Of a stretch of DNA of 64,000 nucleotides, positions 26,855 to 36,178 are shown one piece after another. The notes under the pieces are model-generated. The model had not been told where the DNA came from. It saw nothing but the letters and a program-made list of their open reading frames with translations, and did no database searches. Both the position numbers and the translations under genes were made by a program. The stretch covers positions 433,204 through 497,203 of the forward strand of contig NZ_BMKD01000005.1 of NCBI RefSeq assembly GCF_014643835.1, written 5' to 3'. Every line of letters begins with the position of its first letter. Positions within the stretch are counted from its first letter, which is position 1. This DNA comes from Mucilaginibacter rubeus (GTDB lineage Bacteria; Bacteroidota; Bacteroidia; Sphingobacteriales; Sphingobacteriaceae).

Positions 26855-28732
26855 TTACTGGTTTACACCAAAAGCCTCCCAGCCTGACGCCGTTGCACGG
26901 GTGCAGGTCATGGGTTGTGTACCGTTCTCGCTGGATATAAATTTGCCGTTATTGCCGCGGAGGGTAACCTTGCCATCGGTTGTGGGGATCCAGTCAAATT
27001 TTTCCCAGTCGCCAAAAGTTGTGCGGTTGCAGGTTATGGCCTGTGTCCCGTTTTCTGAGGATACGTATTTATTCATGGCCATCAAGGCTATTTTGCCTCC
27101 ACCGGCATCAACCACGGTAAATTGTTCCCATGCTGAGGCGGTAGACCGGTTGCAATTCATGGCCTGCGTGCCGTTTTCGCTGCTTACGTACAGGTTATTA
27201 AAGCCTTTAAGGGTGATGACTGAACCTATGGGCGGGCCTGATGCTGAACTTTGGGTGCCGGTCCATTTAAAGGTTGCTACAGCGCCGGCGGCTAACGTGT
27301 AAGTAAAAGATTCCGCGCCCCATTTAACTTTAAAGCTTACGCTTGATGAGCCATTATTAAGGGCGATGAGTACTTTGCTGCCGTCAGAATTTTTGAAGGC
27401 CACGTTTTGGATACTGCCCGATAAATTGGAAGAAATCCGCACAGCGCCCGGGCGTACAAACCGCGATGCATGACCGATAATGTAATAACCAACATTTCGG
27501 GTAATAGAAGTACCGCTAACAGTGATACCTCCCAAACAGGTACTGCAGCCGCCCGGTGTATGCGGATTGTTGTTTGGGTCGGAGGCCAGGTTCCATTCCA
27601 AAACATTGCGGCTCCAGTTGCGGGTAGCACCAATAATGAGCGTGTTAACATGCCATGACAGATCGCCGCCAAAATTGCTTGGTGCGCCAACCCATTGCTC
27701 GGTGAAATAAACGTTTTTATTTGGATAGGCGTTGTGTACATCAGTTAGTGAGCTGATATTGCCCGCATACAGGTGAAACGCTGATCCGTCAACATAGGGA
27801 TTGGCGCCGCCATCAGCTAACACGGTTTCGGGATAATCAATCCTGTCGGTGTTGTGGTCATAGGCAATGATCTTGGTTTGAAAGCCTGCCGCCCTGATTT
27901 GCGGGCCGAGGTTGTTTTTAATAAAATTGGCCTGCTCATCCGGCTGCATTACCATACTTGGGTTGTTGTATGGGTTAAGCGGTTCATTTTGAGGGGTAAT
28001 GGCATCAATGGTAATTCCCTGGGCCTGCATGGCCTGCAGGTATTTTACAAAATAGCGGGCATAGGCGTCATAATAACCTGCTGCTGTATTGAGGCTGCCG
28101 CCGGTATAGCCGTTATTGCCGGTGGTGTTTACCTTCATCCAGGTAGGGGCTGTCCATGGGGTAGCTATAATTTTGATAGATGGGTTTATGGCGATGATCT
28201 TTTTCAGGATCGGTAGCAGGTCCTGGTTTTCGGCGCTGATACTGAAGTTGTTCATGTTAAAATCGCCGGCGGTTTGGTTGTAGGTGAAATCGCTTGAGCT
28301 AAGATCGGAGGCACCGATGCTGATCCGGATATAGCTGATCCCGATCTGGCCGTTGGCTGTGCCAAAAAGCTCGTTAAGCACATTGGTTTGGTTGGCGCCA
28401 AGGCCGTTAAGTAGTCCGGCACTGCCCCCGGTTAAAGTAAAGCCGAAACCGTCTATTCCCTGGTAGGTTTGGTTTTCGTCTACTGTAATAGTTGTTGCAT
28501 TAGTACCGGCATCGGCACTAAAATTAAAGCTGGCTTGTGCCTGTAAAAGCTTTGATTGATCGGCAGTAGTAACCCAGGCATTCACTACTTCGTTAGCGGC
28601 CCGTGCTACGGTGCCGCTTGTTTTTTGATTGGGTGCTTCGTTGTTGTTCACATTCTTTTTACAAGAGTAAAAAGCAGCGGTGGAGAGCAGGGTGAGGACT
28701 GCGAACCGCTTTAACTGGTAATTGATTTTCAT
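26855..28732 (-). CDS. GH30 glucanase lipoprotein with fascin-like domain
   Basis: 625 aa. Lipoprotein signal with Cys24 (AAFYSC). The GH30 (beta/alpha)8 barrel plus its side beta domain covers about residues 75-495. The acid/base E250 is in [10 protein letters not shown] and the nucleophile E345 in YFTEQWVG, a spacing normal for the family. Relatives act on beta-1,6-glucan or glucosylceramide; the neighbouring GH16 enzyme makes beta-1,6-glucan side chains of laminarin or fungal wall glucan a sensible target (inference). Residues about 504-625 are a three-repeat fascin-like domain that matches that of the GH16 protein at 110 of 122 positions. It is the first gene of the GH30-GH16-omptin-like group. 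Confidence 0.9.
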   Translation of the reverse strand: MKINYQLKRFAVLTLLSTAAFYSCKKNVNNNEAPNQKTSGTVARAANEVVNAWVTTADQSKLLQAQASFNFSADAGTNATTITVDENQTYQGIDGFGFTLTGGSAGLLNGLGANQTNVLNELFGTANGQIGISYIRISIGASDLSSSDFTYNQTAGDFNMNNFSISAENQDLLPILKKIIAINPSIKIIATPWTAPTWMKVNTTGNNGYTGGSLNTAAGYYDAYARYFVKYLQAMQAQGITIDAITPQNEPLNPYNNPSMVMQPDEQANFIKNNLGPQIRAAGFQTKIIAYDHNTDRIDYPETVLADGGANPYVDGSAFHLYAGNISSLTDVHNAYPNKNVYFTEQWVGAPSNFGGDLSWHVNTLIIGATRNWSRNVLEWNLASDPNNNPHTPGGCSTCLGGITVSGTSITRNVGYYIIGHASRFVRPGAVRISSNLSGSIQNVAFKNSDGSKVLIALNNGSSSVSFKVKWGAESFTYTLAAGAVATFKWTGTQSSASGPPIGSVITLKGFNNLYVSSENGTQAMNCNRSTASAWEQFTVVDAGGGKIALMAMNKYVSSENGTQAITCNRTTFGDWEKFDWIPTTDGKVTLRGNNGKFISSENGTQPMTCTRATASGWEAFGVNQ

Positions 28733-29301
28733 TGAGTTGTTTATTTAGTTGATTGATATTCAAAAAAATATCACATAAGCCCCTATGCAACAATTCAATA
28801 TTTGTAACAATATTTAACTGTTGCTTAAGAATATCAAAGCATTGGTCAGGGTAAATACGCCCGACCGTTACTGTTTTCCATGAAGCAGGTTTATGCGTAG
28901 CTTAAAATTGGCATTACAAATCTACAGTAATTTAAACGGATCAATCAAGAAAAATGTTCATAATTAATTGATTTATAGTGTATTATGTATAATTTAATAC
29001 GCTTGCATCACAGTGTTAAAGAGGGCAAAAATTAGTTTAAATAGCCTGTGCAACGTTTCTGTTGCGATGAGATTTTTTTTGTGATACGCTTACTTCGCAA
29101 TTAATTTTAAGTAAAAAAGAGAGGGAAGGGTAGCCTCAGACTATATATGCGCGGATATATTTAGATATGAATTAGTCTGCAAACCTTTTAGGACTGTACC
29201 GTTGCTGGTTGAGGTATCATATTAATTTTAACTTTTCCAAAAAGCACAAGTCATCATCTCTCATGCCAGCCGTACGAGACTTGCGTCTCGTTTACGCTCA
29301 C
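28733..29301. other. Intergenic region upstream of the GH30 gene
   Basis: 569 bp, mostly AT-rich, without a convincing gene. It must hold the promoter of the glucanase group; a weak minus-strand match (TTG, then TATTTTTTTG) lies near 28760-28790. Near its right end ACGAGAC-TTGC-GTCTCGT (29273-29290) is a perfect 7-bp hairpin that may end the transglycosylase transcript. Confidence 0.55.
29273..29290. terminator. Short hairpin after the transglycosylase gene
   Basis: ACGAGAC and GTCTCGT form a perfect stem with a 4-nt loop, 12 bp beyond the stop of the minus-strand transglycosylase gene. There is no strong T run, so it could be a repeat element rather than a true terminator. Confidence 0.4.
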
Positions 29302-31554
29302 TTATGGCATCTTATCTTTCAATTCTTTTTCCTTTTCCCGTTCTTCGTCCTTCAGCCGCCGTTTTTCCTGCCGTACTTCTTTTCGTGTCCGGCCGCCGGT
29401 GGTATCAACAGCTTCAATCTTGAGTTTATATTCGGCTTTCAGTGCTTCTATCTGGGCTTTGAGCTGCTCCTTTATTGTTTGTTCTTTTTGTTTCAATTTT
29501 TCCTCGGCTTTTTCTTCGGTGGTATCTTTTTTACCAAAAAGGCGCTGGAAAAAGTTAGGCCTTTTTACAGGCTCTTCAACAACTGGTAAAATACCATCGT
29601 CATCTGCTCCGCCTTGTTTCATAAGGCTATCGGCAGTAGCAGTATCAACAGGGGCAATCTGACGGCGCAGGCCTTCCCTTAACCGCACTTCGTAAAATCC
29701 GTAAGCATTGGTATCCCGGGCGGTATAACCCTTCATAGCCATCAGTTTACCAATCAGGTTAAAGTAGCCATGTAGTCCCGGTCGTAAGGTGCCATCAGGC
29801 TGAAAGGCGTATAAACCGCCTTTAGGATAGGGGACAATGCTGGCCAGGTAAATGCTTTCTCCCAAACTAAGCTCAGACGGCGATTTGCCAAAGTAATAAT
29901 GCGAGGCCTCACCAATACCGTAAATGTTACGGCCCCATTCAATGATGTTAAAGTAAACTTCCAGCATCCTGTCTTTGGTCATGATGCGGTTATTTTCAAT
30001 AAGCCATACAATCAGGATCTCCTCTATTTTGCGCGACAGGGTTTTCTCCCGGCTCAGGTAGGCGTTTTTAACCAGCTGCTGTGATATACCGCTGCCGCCG
30101 CGTTTGTATTTCTTTGTTTTAAAATCGGTAGCTATTGATTTGCGGATGGCTTCCATCACAAAGCCATGGTTGGTGTAAAAAGATGGATCTTCGGCCGTCA
30201 TTACCGCGTTTCTCAAATTGGGCGAAATTTGCTGCAGCGGCGTAAACTCCGGGTTTTCGGGGCCTATCAGGTGCGGTGCCATTGGTTTGCCCTTTTCATA
30301 TGGTGTATATACAAAGGGGCTGTTAAGCTTGGTTAAATCGGTACGTCCAAACTTCAGGATCCGGAAGTTATCTTTATCCATGCCCGAGTCAAATATCAAA
30401 TCGTCGGGCTTTGATGAATCCATGTAAAAATTCATGTGATAATTCAGCTTGCCGGCAACCTGGATGCCGTCAAGGGCGTCAAACATCCCCGTAGGAAACG
30501 AATCGAAAATATCAGCCGCATTAAGCCAGCCGGTATTGAGCTTCAGCTCATAAATTTTTACCGGGTTAAGTGTGTACTTAACGTATGGGTGCGCCGTTAA
30601 TTTTTTAATATGGATAAGCGAAGTACTATCAATAGATATATAATTAGTGCCTACTTTAACATCAGCATCAATTGCTGCTGCGGGCAACACAATATCAGTA
30701 GACGAAATGCCCGGATGACGGATAAGCAGGTTTTTAACCGACCATGAACCCGAGATCCTGGTTTCCCCGCTACTGTGATCCTCCTCTGTAAGTTTGGTTT
30801 GCAGCGTATCAAAATTAAGCTTCAGGTTAAATTTCTTTTCGATGATAGGCAGCTCTACTTTTTTGCCATCGGCATAAAGCATTACGTCGATATCCTTATC
30901 GGACGGATGCATTTTGCCGGCGAAATGCCAGGTGGCTTCCCCGTCATTAACTTTTATGGTTGAGCTCAGCTGCCCGTCTTTGATTAGGGCTGTTTGCGCT
31001 AAAAGTTTAAGTTGATCGCTGTCGCTCTTAAAACTGATCCTGAAATTATGGAGCGATAAGTTATCCGGAATCTTATAAAGCAACTGGTTGATCAGGTTAT
31101 CGGCAAGATGGCTCAAATCGGCTTTGGTATCGGTGGCTGTTGAGTCCTTTTTCTTTTTGAAAAGAAAATCGAAATTCTTGACCCCGTTTTTATTAACAAG
31201 GCTAATGAAGCCATCCTGCAATACCACATCTGATAGTTTTACCTCACCAAGCACCAGCGGCATTATCCGTACACTTACCACAAAATTTTTGATGTTCAGC
31301 AAACTATCGCGGCCATCCGGTACGATGCTGATATCCGAGAATGAAACGGTGCTAAGGCCCGTAAACTTTGCCGATCCTATTTTTACATCTAAATTATAAT
31401 CCCTCTTTGCTTTTAATTTAGCTTTGTCAATGGCTTTTTCGAGCAGGGCTCCACGTTTTGAGTAGGCAACATATCCGCCGATAAGCAGAATAAGAATTAA
31501 GGGAACGAGAATGTATGCGGCTATGCGTATATATTTAGGATTAAGGCGCTTCAT
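29302..31554 (-). CDS. Membrane-anchored peptidoglycan transglycosylase (GT51) with AsmA-like N-terminus
   Basis: 750 aa. One membrane helix at about residues 11-30. Residues about 40-400 are beta-rich and resemble AsmA/DUF748-like repeats (ISFSDISIVPDGRDSLLNI). Residues about 435-625 are a GT51 domain: AVMTAEDPSFYTNHGF with catalytic E455, GGSGISQQLVKNAYL, and the second acidic motif in FNIIEWGRNIYGIGEA. No transpeptidase domain follows; the C-terminus (about 670-750) is a charged coiled coil. GT51 enzymes polymerise lipid II. The AsmA-like half is unusual for Proteobacteria but is seen in Bacteroidota. It has its own consensus promoter. Confidence 0.88.
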   Translation of the reverse strand: MKRLNPKYIRIAAYILVPLILILLIGGYVAYSKRGALLEKAIDKAKLKAKRDYNLDVKIGSAKFTGLSTVSFSDISIVPDGRDSLLNIKNFVVSVRIMPLVLGEVKLSDVVLQDGFISLVNKNGVKNFDFLFKKKKDSTATDTKADLSHLADNLINQLLYKIPDNLSLHNFRISFKSDSDQLKLLAQTALIKDGQLSSTIKVNDGEATWHFAGKMHPSDKDIDVMLYADGKKVELPIIEKKFNLKLNFDTLQTKLTEEDHSSGETRISGSWSVKNLLIRHPGISSTDIVLPAAAIDADVKVGTNYISIDSTSLIHIKKLTAHPYVKYTLNPVKIYELKLNTGWLNAADIFDSFPTGMFDALDGIQVAGKLNYHMNFYMDSSKPDDLIFDSGMDKDNFRILKFGRTDLTKLNSPFVYTPYEKGKPMAPHLIGPENPEFTPLQQISPNLRNAVMTAEDPSFYTNHGFVMEAIRKSIATDFKTKKYKRGGSGISQQLVKNAYLSREKTLSRKIEEILIVWLIENNRIMTKDRMLEVYFNIIEWGRNIYGIGEASHYYFGKSPSELSLGESIYLASIVPYPKGGLYAFQPDGTLRPGLHGYFNLIGKLMAMKGYTARDTNAYGFYEVRLREGLRRQIAPVDTATADSLMKQGGADDDGILPVVEEPVKRPNFFQRLFGKKDTTEEKAEEKLKQKEQTIKEQLKAQIEALKAEYKLKIEAVDTTGGRTRKEVRQEKRRLKDEEREKEKELKDKMP

Positions 31555-31568
31555 TTGTTAATTTTATC

Positions 31569-31599
31569 CAAAACTAAACTAAATCTTATCCCCTGCAAA
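31569..31599 (-). promoter_or_regulatory. Consensus Bacteroidota promoter of the transglycosylase gene
   Basis: Minus strand TTTG (31599-31596), exactly 19 bp, TAGTTTTG (31576-31569): an exact match to TTTG-N19-TAnnTTTG. The -7 element is 14 bp before the ATG, so the leader would be very short. Confidence 0.6.
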
Positions 31600-31669
31600 C
31601 GGTTGTTTTTGCAAATTGTTTCCTGATAAACTTAATCAACCACCTGTTTTCATAAATTTGCCTCATATT

Positions 31670-32758
31670 ATGACAATTACTAAAGAACAAGTTTTACAGG
31701 CCCTGGGCAATGTTGAAGAGCCGGATCTAAAAAAAGACCTGGTAACGCTCAACATGATCCAGGATATTCATATTGATGGCAACAACGTTAGCTTCTCGGT
31801 GATCCTGACTACGCCGGCCTGCCCGCTTAAAGCCATGATTGAGAATGCCTGCCGTAATGCTATCCTACATTTTGTAAGCAAAGAGGCCGTTATCAATATC
31901 AACATGACCTCGCGTGTAACTACTCAAAAAAATACCGGGGTTCCGGGCGTAAAAAATATTATTGCCGTAGCTTCGGGCAAAGGCGGGGTTGGTAAATCAA
32001 CTGTAGCGGCAAACCTTGCTTTGGGCCTGGCAAAATCGGGCGCAAAGGTGGGAATGATCGATGCTGATATTTACGGTCCTTCGGTGCCCATTATGTTTGG
32101 CCTGGAGGGTGCCCGCCCAATGGCCAGCCAGGTTGATGGCAAAACCCGAATTGAACCGATTGAAAAATACGGGATCAAATTACTGTCGATAGGTTTCTTT
32201 ACCGATCCTAATCAGCCGGTGCCATGGCGCGGACCGATGGTATCTACCGCTGTAAAACAACTGTTCAATGATGCCGACTGGGGCGAGCTGGATTACCTGG
32301 TGATCGATCTGCCGCCGGGTACAGGCGATATTCACATCACGGTAACGCAAAGCTTCCCGGTAACGGGCGCTGTAATTGTTACCACGCCGCAAAACGTGGC
32401 CCTTGCCGATGCTAAAAAAGGTATTGGTATGTTTATGATGCCGGCTATTAATGTGCCTATACTGGGGGTGGTTGAAAACATGTCGTACTTTACACCTGCC
32501 GAACTGCCCGAAAACAAGTATTACATATTTGGTAAAGGCGGTGGACAAAAACTGGCGGCACAGCTTGATGTTCCGTTCCTGGGCGAAATCCCGCTGATTA
32601 AAGGCATCAGTGATTCGGGTGATGCAGGCAAGCCGACAGTGCTTGAAGAAGATGGTCCGATGACCGCTGCTTTTGTGAAAATGGCCGAGCGTGTTGCCCA
32701 GCAGGTGGCCATATCAAATGCCAAAGCATTGAGTGCAGAAAATATTGTAAATAATTAA
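31670..32758 (+). CDS. mrp: Mrp/NBP35-family iron-sulfur carrier ATPase
   Basis: 362 aa from the ATG of MTITKEQVLQALG; an upstream TTG in frame adds 18 unlike residues. An N-terminal MIP18/DUF59 domain (about 1-95) is followed by the P-loop ATPase with the deviant Walker A VASGKGGVGKSTVAANLALGL, LVIDLPPGTGDIHIT and VTTPQNVALADAKKG. Mrp/ApbC proteins bind and transfer Fe-S clusters as dimers. The CxxC that holds the cluster in E. coli Mrp is missing: the segment after NMSYF reads TPAELPENKYYIFGKGGG. The gene is followed after 31 nt by a NifU-like gene, which supports a role in Fe-S assembly. Confidence 0.93.
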   Translation: MTITKEQVLQALGNVEEPDLKKDLVTLNMIQDIHIDGNNVSFSVILTTPACPLKAMIENACRNAILHFVSKEAVININMTSRVTTQKNTGVPGVKNIIAVASGKGGVGKSTVAANLALGLAKSGAKVGMIDADIYGPSVPIMFGLEGARPMASQVDGKTRIEPIEKYGIKLLSIGFFTDPNQPVPWRGPMVSTAVKQLFNDADWGELDYLVIDLPPGTGDIHITVTQSFPVTGAVIVTTPQNVALADAKKGIGMFMMPAINVPILGVVENMSYFTPAELPENKYYIFGKGGGQKLAAQLDVPFLGEIPLIKGISDSGDAGKPTVLEEDGPMTAAFVKMAERVAQQVAISNAKALSAENIVNN

Positions 32759-32789
32759 TAACTTTACATAACGTTATAAATTAATAAAA

Positions 32790-33068
32790 ATGAGTTTATT
32801 AAATCAGGTTGAAGCAGCTTTAGATACTATCCGTCCGTATTTGGAGGCTGATGGGGGGAATGTTTCTGTTGAGGAGATAACTCCTGAAAATGTTGTTAAA
32901 TTAAAGCTGTTGGGTTCATGCGGATCATGCCCAATGAGTATCATGACCCTTAAAGCAGGTATTGAGCAGGCTATTAAAAAAGCTGTGCCCGAAATTACCG
33001 CCATTGAGGCCATAAACCTAACGGACATTGATGACCCCAATGCCGTGCTTCCCGAAAATTTAAGGTAG
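32790..33068 (+). CDS. NifU-like C-terminal domain Fe-S scaffold protein
   Basis: 92 aa, a stand-alone Nfu domain. It has VEAALDTIRPYLEADGGNVSVEEI and the cluster-binding LGSCGSCPMSIMTLKAGIEQ (parts shown), with the CxxC at GSCGSCP. Such proteins carry a [4Fe-4S] cluster at the dimer interface and pass it to target enzymes. Next to mrp on the same strand, so the two probably form a small Fe-S maturation operon. Confidence 0.92.
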   Translation: MSLLNQVEAALDTIRPYLEADGGNVSVEEITPENVVKLKLLGSCGSCPMSIMTLKAGIEQAIKKAVPEITAIEAINLTDIDDPNAVLPENLR

Positions 33069-33188
33069 TTGTTAAGATTTGTTAAATCCCCGGTTCAATT
33101 GGGGGATATGACTTATTTTTGATGAAGTTTAAAAACTATTTTGGCGCTCGCAGCGTAATATATGTTGAGCTAAGTAGTTAATGGTTTT

Positions 33189-33821
33189 ATGAAATATTTA
33201 TTTGGTTTACTGCTGTTATTTGTTTCAATGGGCGCTTTTGCACAAAGCAAAGACCGCCCCGTTGTGCAGTTTACCGGTATTACACATAATGCCGATAGCG
33301 TAAAGATCACTATCCCTTATGTAACCATTACCAATACTTCGGCACATAATATTATTAACGTATCAAACTATAAGGGATACTTTTCATTTGTAGTACATGA
33401 GCGCGATACCCTCCGATTTACATGCGTTGGCTATGCCCCGGTTACTGTGGTTATCCCGTCCAATCTGCCAAATGAAAGTTATACTACCCAGGTATCCCTG
33501 AAAGCGCAGATCATCAACCTGCCCACATTTCACGTGTTTCCATGGGCCACGACCGATGAGTTTAAAAAAGATTTCCTGGCTATAAAACTTGCTGATGACG
33601 ATTTGGAGATTGCCCGCAAAAATATCAGCAAGGCAACCCTATCGGCCCTGTACAATACTTTGCCCCGCGATGCCCAGGAAATACAATCGGCCAATGCGCA
33701 GGCCATGCACACCAGCATACTGAATTCGCACTCGCTTACACCCAATCCACTATTAAATCCGCTGGCATGGGGTAGCCTCATCAAGTCGATATCTGATGGG
33801 GATAAGAGTAGTAGTAAATAA
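33189..33821 (+). CDS. Secreted carboxypeptidase-regulatory-like domain protein
   Basis: 210 aa with a Sec signal peptide (ending AFAQ). Residues about 28-110 resemble a CarboxypepD_reg-like beta sandwich (IPYVTITNTSAHNIINVSNYKGYFSFVVHERDTLRF, shown in part), here standing alone without a TonB receptor. The remaining 100 residues are helical and end in a Ser/Lys-rich tail. Small proteins of this shape are common in Bacteroidota; function unknown. It is convergent with modC across a palindromic region. Confidence 0.75.
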   Translation: MKYLFGLLLLFVSMGAFAQSKDRPVVQFTGITHNADSVKITIPYVTITNTSAHNIINVSNYKGYFSFVVHERDTLRFTCVGYAPVTVVIPSNLPNESYTTQVSLKAQIINLPTFHVFPWATTDEFKKDFLAIKLADDDLEIARKNISKATLSALYNTLPRDAQEIQSANAQAMHTSILNSHSLTPNPLLNPLAWGSLIKSISDGDKSSSK

Positions 33822-33850
33822 TCATTAAGATTTTGGTTGTTAATCCTACA

Positions 33851-33966
33851 ACTTGCGCTTATCTGTGATGAGTGCTTAAAATGGGCTTACGTTTGTAAAG
33901 TAAGCGCCGGAAATGGCATTGCAAACGCCAAACCACATTAAGTACTCGTTAAAAACGAGCGCAAGT
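33851..33966. repeat. Long nested palindrome between convergent genes
   Basis: Nested arms ACTTGCGCT (33851-33859) with AGCGCAAGT (33958-33966), GAGTGCTTAA with TTAAGTACTC, and GTTTG with CAAAC further in. The whole 116 bp could fold into one long hairpin. It may be a bidirectional terminator or a dispersed element; no second copy is in the window. Confidence 0.55.
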
Positions 33967-33987
33967 CGAAAAATATTTATAAGAGAT

Positions 33988-34614
33988 TTAAACCTCATCA
34001 TCAAAATCCATCACCTCGCCTTCAAACATTTCCAACTCCTGCAAATTATGACTTACTACAATAGTAGTAACCCCTAATTGCTTAAGTAAAAGCTTAAGTT
34101 CAGCAATCAGTGTAGTTTTCATTTTACTATCCAATGCCGAAAACGGTTCATCCATTAAAAGCAGTTTGGGTTTGGTAGCCAATGCCCTCAAAATGGCCAG
34201 CCGCTGTTGTTGCCCGCCGGATAAGTGATCGGGCTTGTGAGTGGTAAAATTATCCAGTTGTCCCAATTGCAGCAGGCGTTTTATCCAGCCGGTATCATTG
34301 CTGGCATACTCCAGGTGTTGCTGCACCGTCATGTTTGGAAACAGGGCATAGTTTTGAAATACGAAGCCGATATGCCTTTTTTGCGGCGATAAATTGATCG
34401 GTTGTTCATCATCAAACCAGGTAATTCCGTCCGCTACGATCTTTCCTTTTCGGGGCGCTGACAGACCGGCTATCATTTTAAGCAATGTAGTTTTTCCTGA
34501 ACCCGAAGGCCCCCAAATTTTGGTAACGCTCCCGGAAACAAACTGCCGTTTTATCTTCAGCAATTGCCCGCCATGATGGGCTTTCAGTTTTATTTCAATA
34601 TCTATACTGATCAT
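33988..34614 (-). CDS. modC: Molybdate ABC transporter ATP-binding protein
   Basis: 208 aa. Walker A WGPSGSGKTTLL, Q-loop FVFQNYALFPNMTV, signature LSGGQQQRLAILRAL, Walker B LLLMDEPFSALD and H-loop VSHN are complete. It lacks the C-terminal TOBE (molybdate-sensing) domain of E. coli ModC, so it is a short form. The start overlaps modB by 4 nt. Specificity for molybdate rather than tungstate or sulfate is inferred from ModA and ModB. Confidence 0.88.
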   Translation of the reverse strand: MISIDIEIKLKAHHGGQLLKIKRQFVSGSVTKIWGPSGSGKTTLLKMIAGLSAPRKGKIVADGITWFDDEQPINLSPQKRHIGFVFQNYALFPNMTVQQHLEYASNDTGWIKRLLQLGQLDNFTTHKPDHLSGGQQQRLAILRALATKPKLLLMDEPFSALDSKMKTTLIAELKLLLKQLGVTTIVVSHNLQELEMFEGEVMDFDDEV

Positions 34615-35282
34615 GCTATGGGGCCTTTCGCCTGGTATTTATTGAACATAAAAACAGCTATCACCAACACAAAAGTGATGGAAAATAAAATAAGCGAATA
34701 GTTATTGGCCGAGGCATAGTCCATCTTCTCTACCGAATCATATACCGCAATAGAAGCTACACGGGTAACACCGGGGATATTGCCGCCAATCATCAGTACA
34801 ACACCAAACTCACCCAGCGTATGGGCAAAGGTTAAAACCGCGGAGGTTAATAATGATGGTTTGATGTTGGGCAGCAGTACATACCTGAACGTTTGCCATT
34901 CGGTTTTACCCAATGTGTATGACGCTTCGGCTAATGAAACCGGCAATTGCTGCAGAGCGGATTTTACAGGACCCACCATAAAAGGCATACTATAAATTAC
35001 CGAAGCCAAGACCAAGCCCGGAAAGGAAAAAACCAGTTGTACATCAAAAGTATCATGCAGCCATTTCCCTAAACCATGCTGCGGACTAAAAGCCAGCAGC
35101 AGATAAAAGCCCAGTACCGATGGCGGCAACACCAAAGGCATAGTAATAATTGCTTCGAAAATGATCTTGATAAACGATTTTCCCCTTGAAAGCCACCAGG
35201 CAAATGGCAGCCCGATAAGCAGTAGCAAAAGCGTGGCGATGCCTGCTAATTTTAATGTGAGCCATATGGGCGATAGGTCCAT
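34611..35282 (-). CDS. modB: Molybdate ABC transporter permease
   Basis: 223 aa, about five membrane helices. The family's EAA-like cytoplasmic loop is seen as LPVSLAEASYTLGKTEWQTF, and LPPSVLGFYLLLAF near the N-terminus is typical of ModB. It lies between modA (15 nt upstream) and modC (4-nt overlap) on the same strand. Confidence 0.93.
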   Translation of the reverse strand: MDLSPIWLTLKLAGIATLLLLLIGLPFAWWLSRGKSFIKIIFEAIITMPLVLPPSVLGFYLLLAFSPQHGLGKWLHDTFDVQLVFSFPGLVLASVIYSMPFMVGPVKSALQQLPVSLAEASYTLGKTEWQTFRYVLLPNIKPSLLTSAVLTFAHTLGEFGVVLMIGGNIPGVTRVASIAVYDSVEKMDYASANNYSLILFSITFVLVIAVFMFNKYQAKGPIA

Positions 35283-35297
35283 CGATAAAAATACAAA

Positions 35298-36074
35298 TTA
35301 TTGCACCCTATAACCATAGGCTTTAAAAATACTTTTAGCGGCCGGGCTTAAAATGTACCCGTAAAATTTTCCGGCCGCAGGATTAGTCGCTCCGTGTTTC
35401 AGGATCACGATGCCCTGAAGTATGGGGTCGTAGGTTTTGGGATCGACGACCGTATAAAACAGAGGTGTTTTATCTCCCAGTTCCTTTACCAGCGATTGGG
35501 TAGTGAAACCGATATCGGCCACGCCTGTGGTAATGTAAGTATTTACCTGCGATATGCTTTCTCCATAAACGGCCTTCGATTTGGCATCATCCAAAATCCC
35601 CTTATCCCTGAGCGATTGCTCGGCGGCTTTACCATAAGGCGCTATAGCCGGATTTGCTATGGCGATTTTTTTTATCCTTGCCGAAAGCAGCAGGCGTTCC
35701 CAGTTTTCAAAGCCAATGTTTTGCGTACTGCAGATGATCAGGCTGCCCGAGGCGTACACTACCGGTTTTTCTTTTGCAAAACCATTTTTAAACAGTGTTT
35801 CGGGAAAGGCCATATCTGCCGATAAAAACACATCAAACGGAGCTCCATTACTGATCTGAGCTACCAGCTTACCCGATGAGCCTATAACTACATCAATAGT
35901 AATTCCTGTTTTTTGTTTAAAATCTTTTTGTAAAACCTCCATTACCGGCTGCAGGTTAGCAGCTGCCGCAACCCGGATATTTTGGGCGTTTACGGTTAAG
36001 CTTGCTGTAAATAGCAGGGCGAATAAAAAAAGAATGCTTTTTTTTAGCCCGGTATTGTAATGTTCGCTTTGCAT
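35298..36074 (-). CDS. modA: Molybdate-binding periplasmic protein
   Basis: About 258 aa from the ATG of MQSEHYNTGLKKS, followed by a Sec signal (FLFALLFTASLTVNAQ). An in-frame start at 36131 adds 19 polar residues before the signal peptide and seems less likely. The ModA fold is recognisable: VAAAANLQPVMEVL, VIGSSGKLVAQI, GAPFDVFLSADM, and later NPAIAPYGKAAEQ and VADIGFTTQSLV. It captures molybdate (or tungstate) for the ModBC transporter. Confidence 0.93.
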   Translation of the reverse strand: MQSEHYNTGLKKSILFLFALLFTASLTVNAQNIRVAAAANLQPVMEVLQKDFKQKTGITIDVVIGSSGKLVAQISNGAPFDVFLSADMAFPETLFKNGFAKEKPVVYASGSLIICSTQNIGFENWERLLLSARIKKIAIANPAIAPYGKAAEQSLRDKGILDDAKSKAVYGESISQVNTYITTGVADIGFTTQSLVKELGDKTPLFYTVVDPKTYDPILQGIVILKHGATNPAAGKFYGYILSPAAKSIFKAYGYRVQ

Positions 36075-36170
36075 CGGTTTTATAGTTTTTAGCTTGCAGG
36101 CAACAGTTTTCGTTTTGGTAATGAAGCACATCGTGATTTTTGAAAAGCGATGTTTTGATGCCTAACACTA

Positions 36171-36178
36171 CAAATATA
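36171..36178 (-). promoter_or_regulatory. -7 element for the mod operon
   Basis: TATATTTG on the minus strand, matching TAnnTTTG, about 97 bp upstream of the chosen modA start. No good -33 TTTG is found at the expected distance. Confidence 0.35.

Noticed and set aside
29209-29589. Hydrophobic plus-strand frame at the end of the transglycosylase gene
   Set aside because: Runs antisense to the charged coiled coil of the transglycosylase, which makes Phe/Leu-rich artefacts.
33530-33550. CACGTG within the 33189-33821 gene as a parS site
   Set aside because: Only the six-base centre and one arm fit; the other arm does not match.
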